DNA from: Gammaproteobacteria bacterium
GTDB lineage: Bacteria; Pseudomonadota; Gammaproteobacteria; Coxiellales; Coxiellaceae
Assembly: GCA_021774015.1 (NCBI GenBank)
Contig: JAJFJO010000068.1
Location: 1-6,003, forward strand
Reading direction: 5' to 3'
DNA length: 6,003 nt
Part shown: positions 5,267 through 6,003 of the stretch, piece after piece
Position numbering within the stretch: position 1 is the first letter of the stretch
Layout of the letters: each line of letters opens with the position of its first letter
Made by a program: the position numbers and the translations under genes
The notes under the pieces: model-generated
What the model was told of the DNA's origin: nothing
The model's input: only the letters and a program-made list of their open reading frames with translations
Databases searched by the model: none

Positions 5267-6003
5267 ATGATGGAACCACAAGATCTACAATTTTCACTTT
5301 TAAAACAAATAGATAGTTCATCAGACTTGCGCAAGCTTTCCCAAGAGCAGCTGCCAGAGCTCGCTAAAGAAATCCGCAATTACATGATTTATCAGCTCAA
5401 CCAATGTGGCGGGCACTTTGGCGCCAGCATGGGCGTGGTCGAGCTCACCATTGCTTTGCACTATATCTATAACACTCCGGATGACAGGCTCGTATGGGAT
5501 GTCGGCCATCAAGCCTATATTCATAAGATTTTAACCGGGCGTCGCGACCTCCTACATACCGTTAAACAAACAGATGGCCTTGCACCCTTCCCTAAGCGCG
5601 AAGAAAGCGAATACGATACCTTTGGAGTAGGCCACTCGAGCACATCGATTAGCGCGGCTCTCGGCATGGCGGTTGCAGCGCAGCTGGATGATAGTGATCG
5701 TAAATCCGTTGCTATTATTGGTGACGGTGGTTTAACTGGTGGCATGGCGTTGGAAGCGCTCAATCACGGTGGTGATATCGACCCTAATATTTTAGTGATT
5801 TTAAATGATAACGATATGTCAATTTCTGAAAATGTCGGCGCATTAGGCAAGCACTTGGCGCGCATTATGGCGGGTGGCGTTTATTCGTCAATTCGAGAGC
5901 ACAGCAAAAAAATGTTAGAAAAGGTGCCGCCGCTATCACAATTGGTGAAAAAAACCGAATCACATCTGAAAGGTATGATGGCCCCGAGCTCTATTTTTGA
6001 AGA
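5267..6003 (+). CDS. dxs: 1-deoxy-D-xylulose-5-phosphate synthase, N-terminal part
   Basis: DXS is a thiamine-diphosphate enzyme. It joins pyruvate and glyceraldehyde 3-phosphate to DXP, the entry step of the MEP isoprenoid pathway and a branch to thiamine and pyridoxal. The frame is open from ATG 5267 to the window end: 245 codons of an expected 620-640. Visible landmarks are GGHFGAS (48-54, with His50 matching E. coli catalytic His49), WDVGHQAY (77-84), GRRD (91-94), VGHSSTSIS (121-129), the cofactor motif IGDGGLTGGMALEALN (151-166) and ILNDNDMSISENVGAL (178-193). The Asp153 and Asn182 magnesium/cofactor positions are present. A 58-bp gap follows ispA. The ribosome site is weak (GGCAGA). 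Two adjacent ATGs (5267, 5270) are both usable. The frame is also open upstream with a GTG at 5240, but family N-termini favour the ATG. It shares the operon with ispA, which uses the pathway's end products. Confidence 0.96.
   Translation, partial: MMEPQDLQFSLLKQIDSSSDLRKLSQEQLPELAKEIRNYMIYQLNQCGGHFGASMGVVELTIALHYIYNTPDDRLVWDVGHQAYIHKILTGRRDLLHTVKQTDGLAPFPKREESEYDTFGVGHSSTSISAALGMAVAAQLDDSDRKSVAIIGDGGLTGGMALEALNHGGDIDPNILVILNDNDMSISENVGALGKHLARIMAGGVYSSIREHSKKMLEKVPPLSQLVKKTESHLKGMMAPSSIFE

Noticed and set aside
5321..5763. Two open frames on the - strand (5321-5524 and 5521-5763)
   Set aside because: Both are antisense to dxs, which has clear family motifs over the whole span.
1..6003. CRISPR array, tRNA/rRNA genes, complete insertion sequence or defence cluster
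   Set aside because: No regularly spaced direct repeats, RNA gene signatures, transposase motifs or known defence gene set were seen. The ATPase alone is not enough to call a defence system.

Overview
The window looks like a piece of a moderately AT-rich gammaproteobacterial chromosome. The main evidence is the right half, where xseB, ispA and the first third of dxs lie in that order on the + strand. This arrangement is also found in Escherichia coli and many other Gammaproteobacteria. A host-associated lineage such as Legionellales is possible, but nothing in the sequence proves it.

Layout, left to right. Positions 1-105 (- strand) hold the first 35 codons of a DNA photolyase, cut by the window edge. 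Positions about 106-435 hold no clear gene. They contain short overlapping reading frames, a perfect hairpin, a 14-bp palindrome and a 47-codon frame coupled to the next gene by ATGA. Positions 436-1761 (- strand) encode a complete AAA ATPase with a DUF4143 nuclease-like C-terminus. A consensus-like promoter with two paired AGCCA/TGGCT inverted repeats precedes it. Positions 1936-3699 (- strand) encode a 587-residue protein that I cannot assign to any family.

The + strand begins at about 3804 with an extended -10 promoter and a 38-codon frame. This frame looks like a DUF2007 protein whose middle has been deleted. A second likely promoter, at 4005-4033, leads into xseB (exonuclease VII small subunit), ispA (farnesyl diphosphate synthase, overlapping xseB by 8 bp) and dxs (DXP synthase, running off the right edge).

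How the genes fit together: dxs makes the first intermediate of the MEP isoprenoid pathway. ispA condenses the pathway's final C5 products into farnesyl diphosphate for quinones and cell-wall lipid carriers. xseB is a conserved passenger encoding the small subunit of a DNA exonuclease. The minus-strand genes between the photolyase and this operon look like an accessory insertion: an orphan AAA-DUF4143 ATPase with its own operator-like repeats, and an orphan large protein. No CRISPR array, rRNA, tRNA, complete insertion sequence or recognisable defence system was found. The least explained items are the 587-residue protein, the repeats upstream of the ATPase and the shortened DUF2007 frame.
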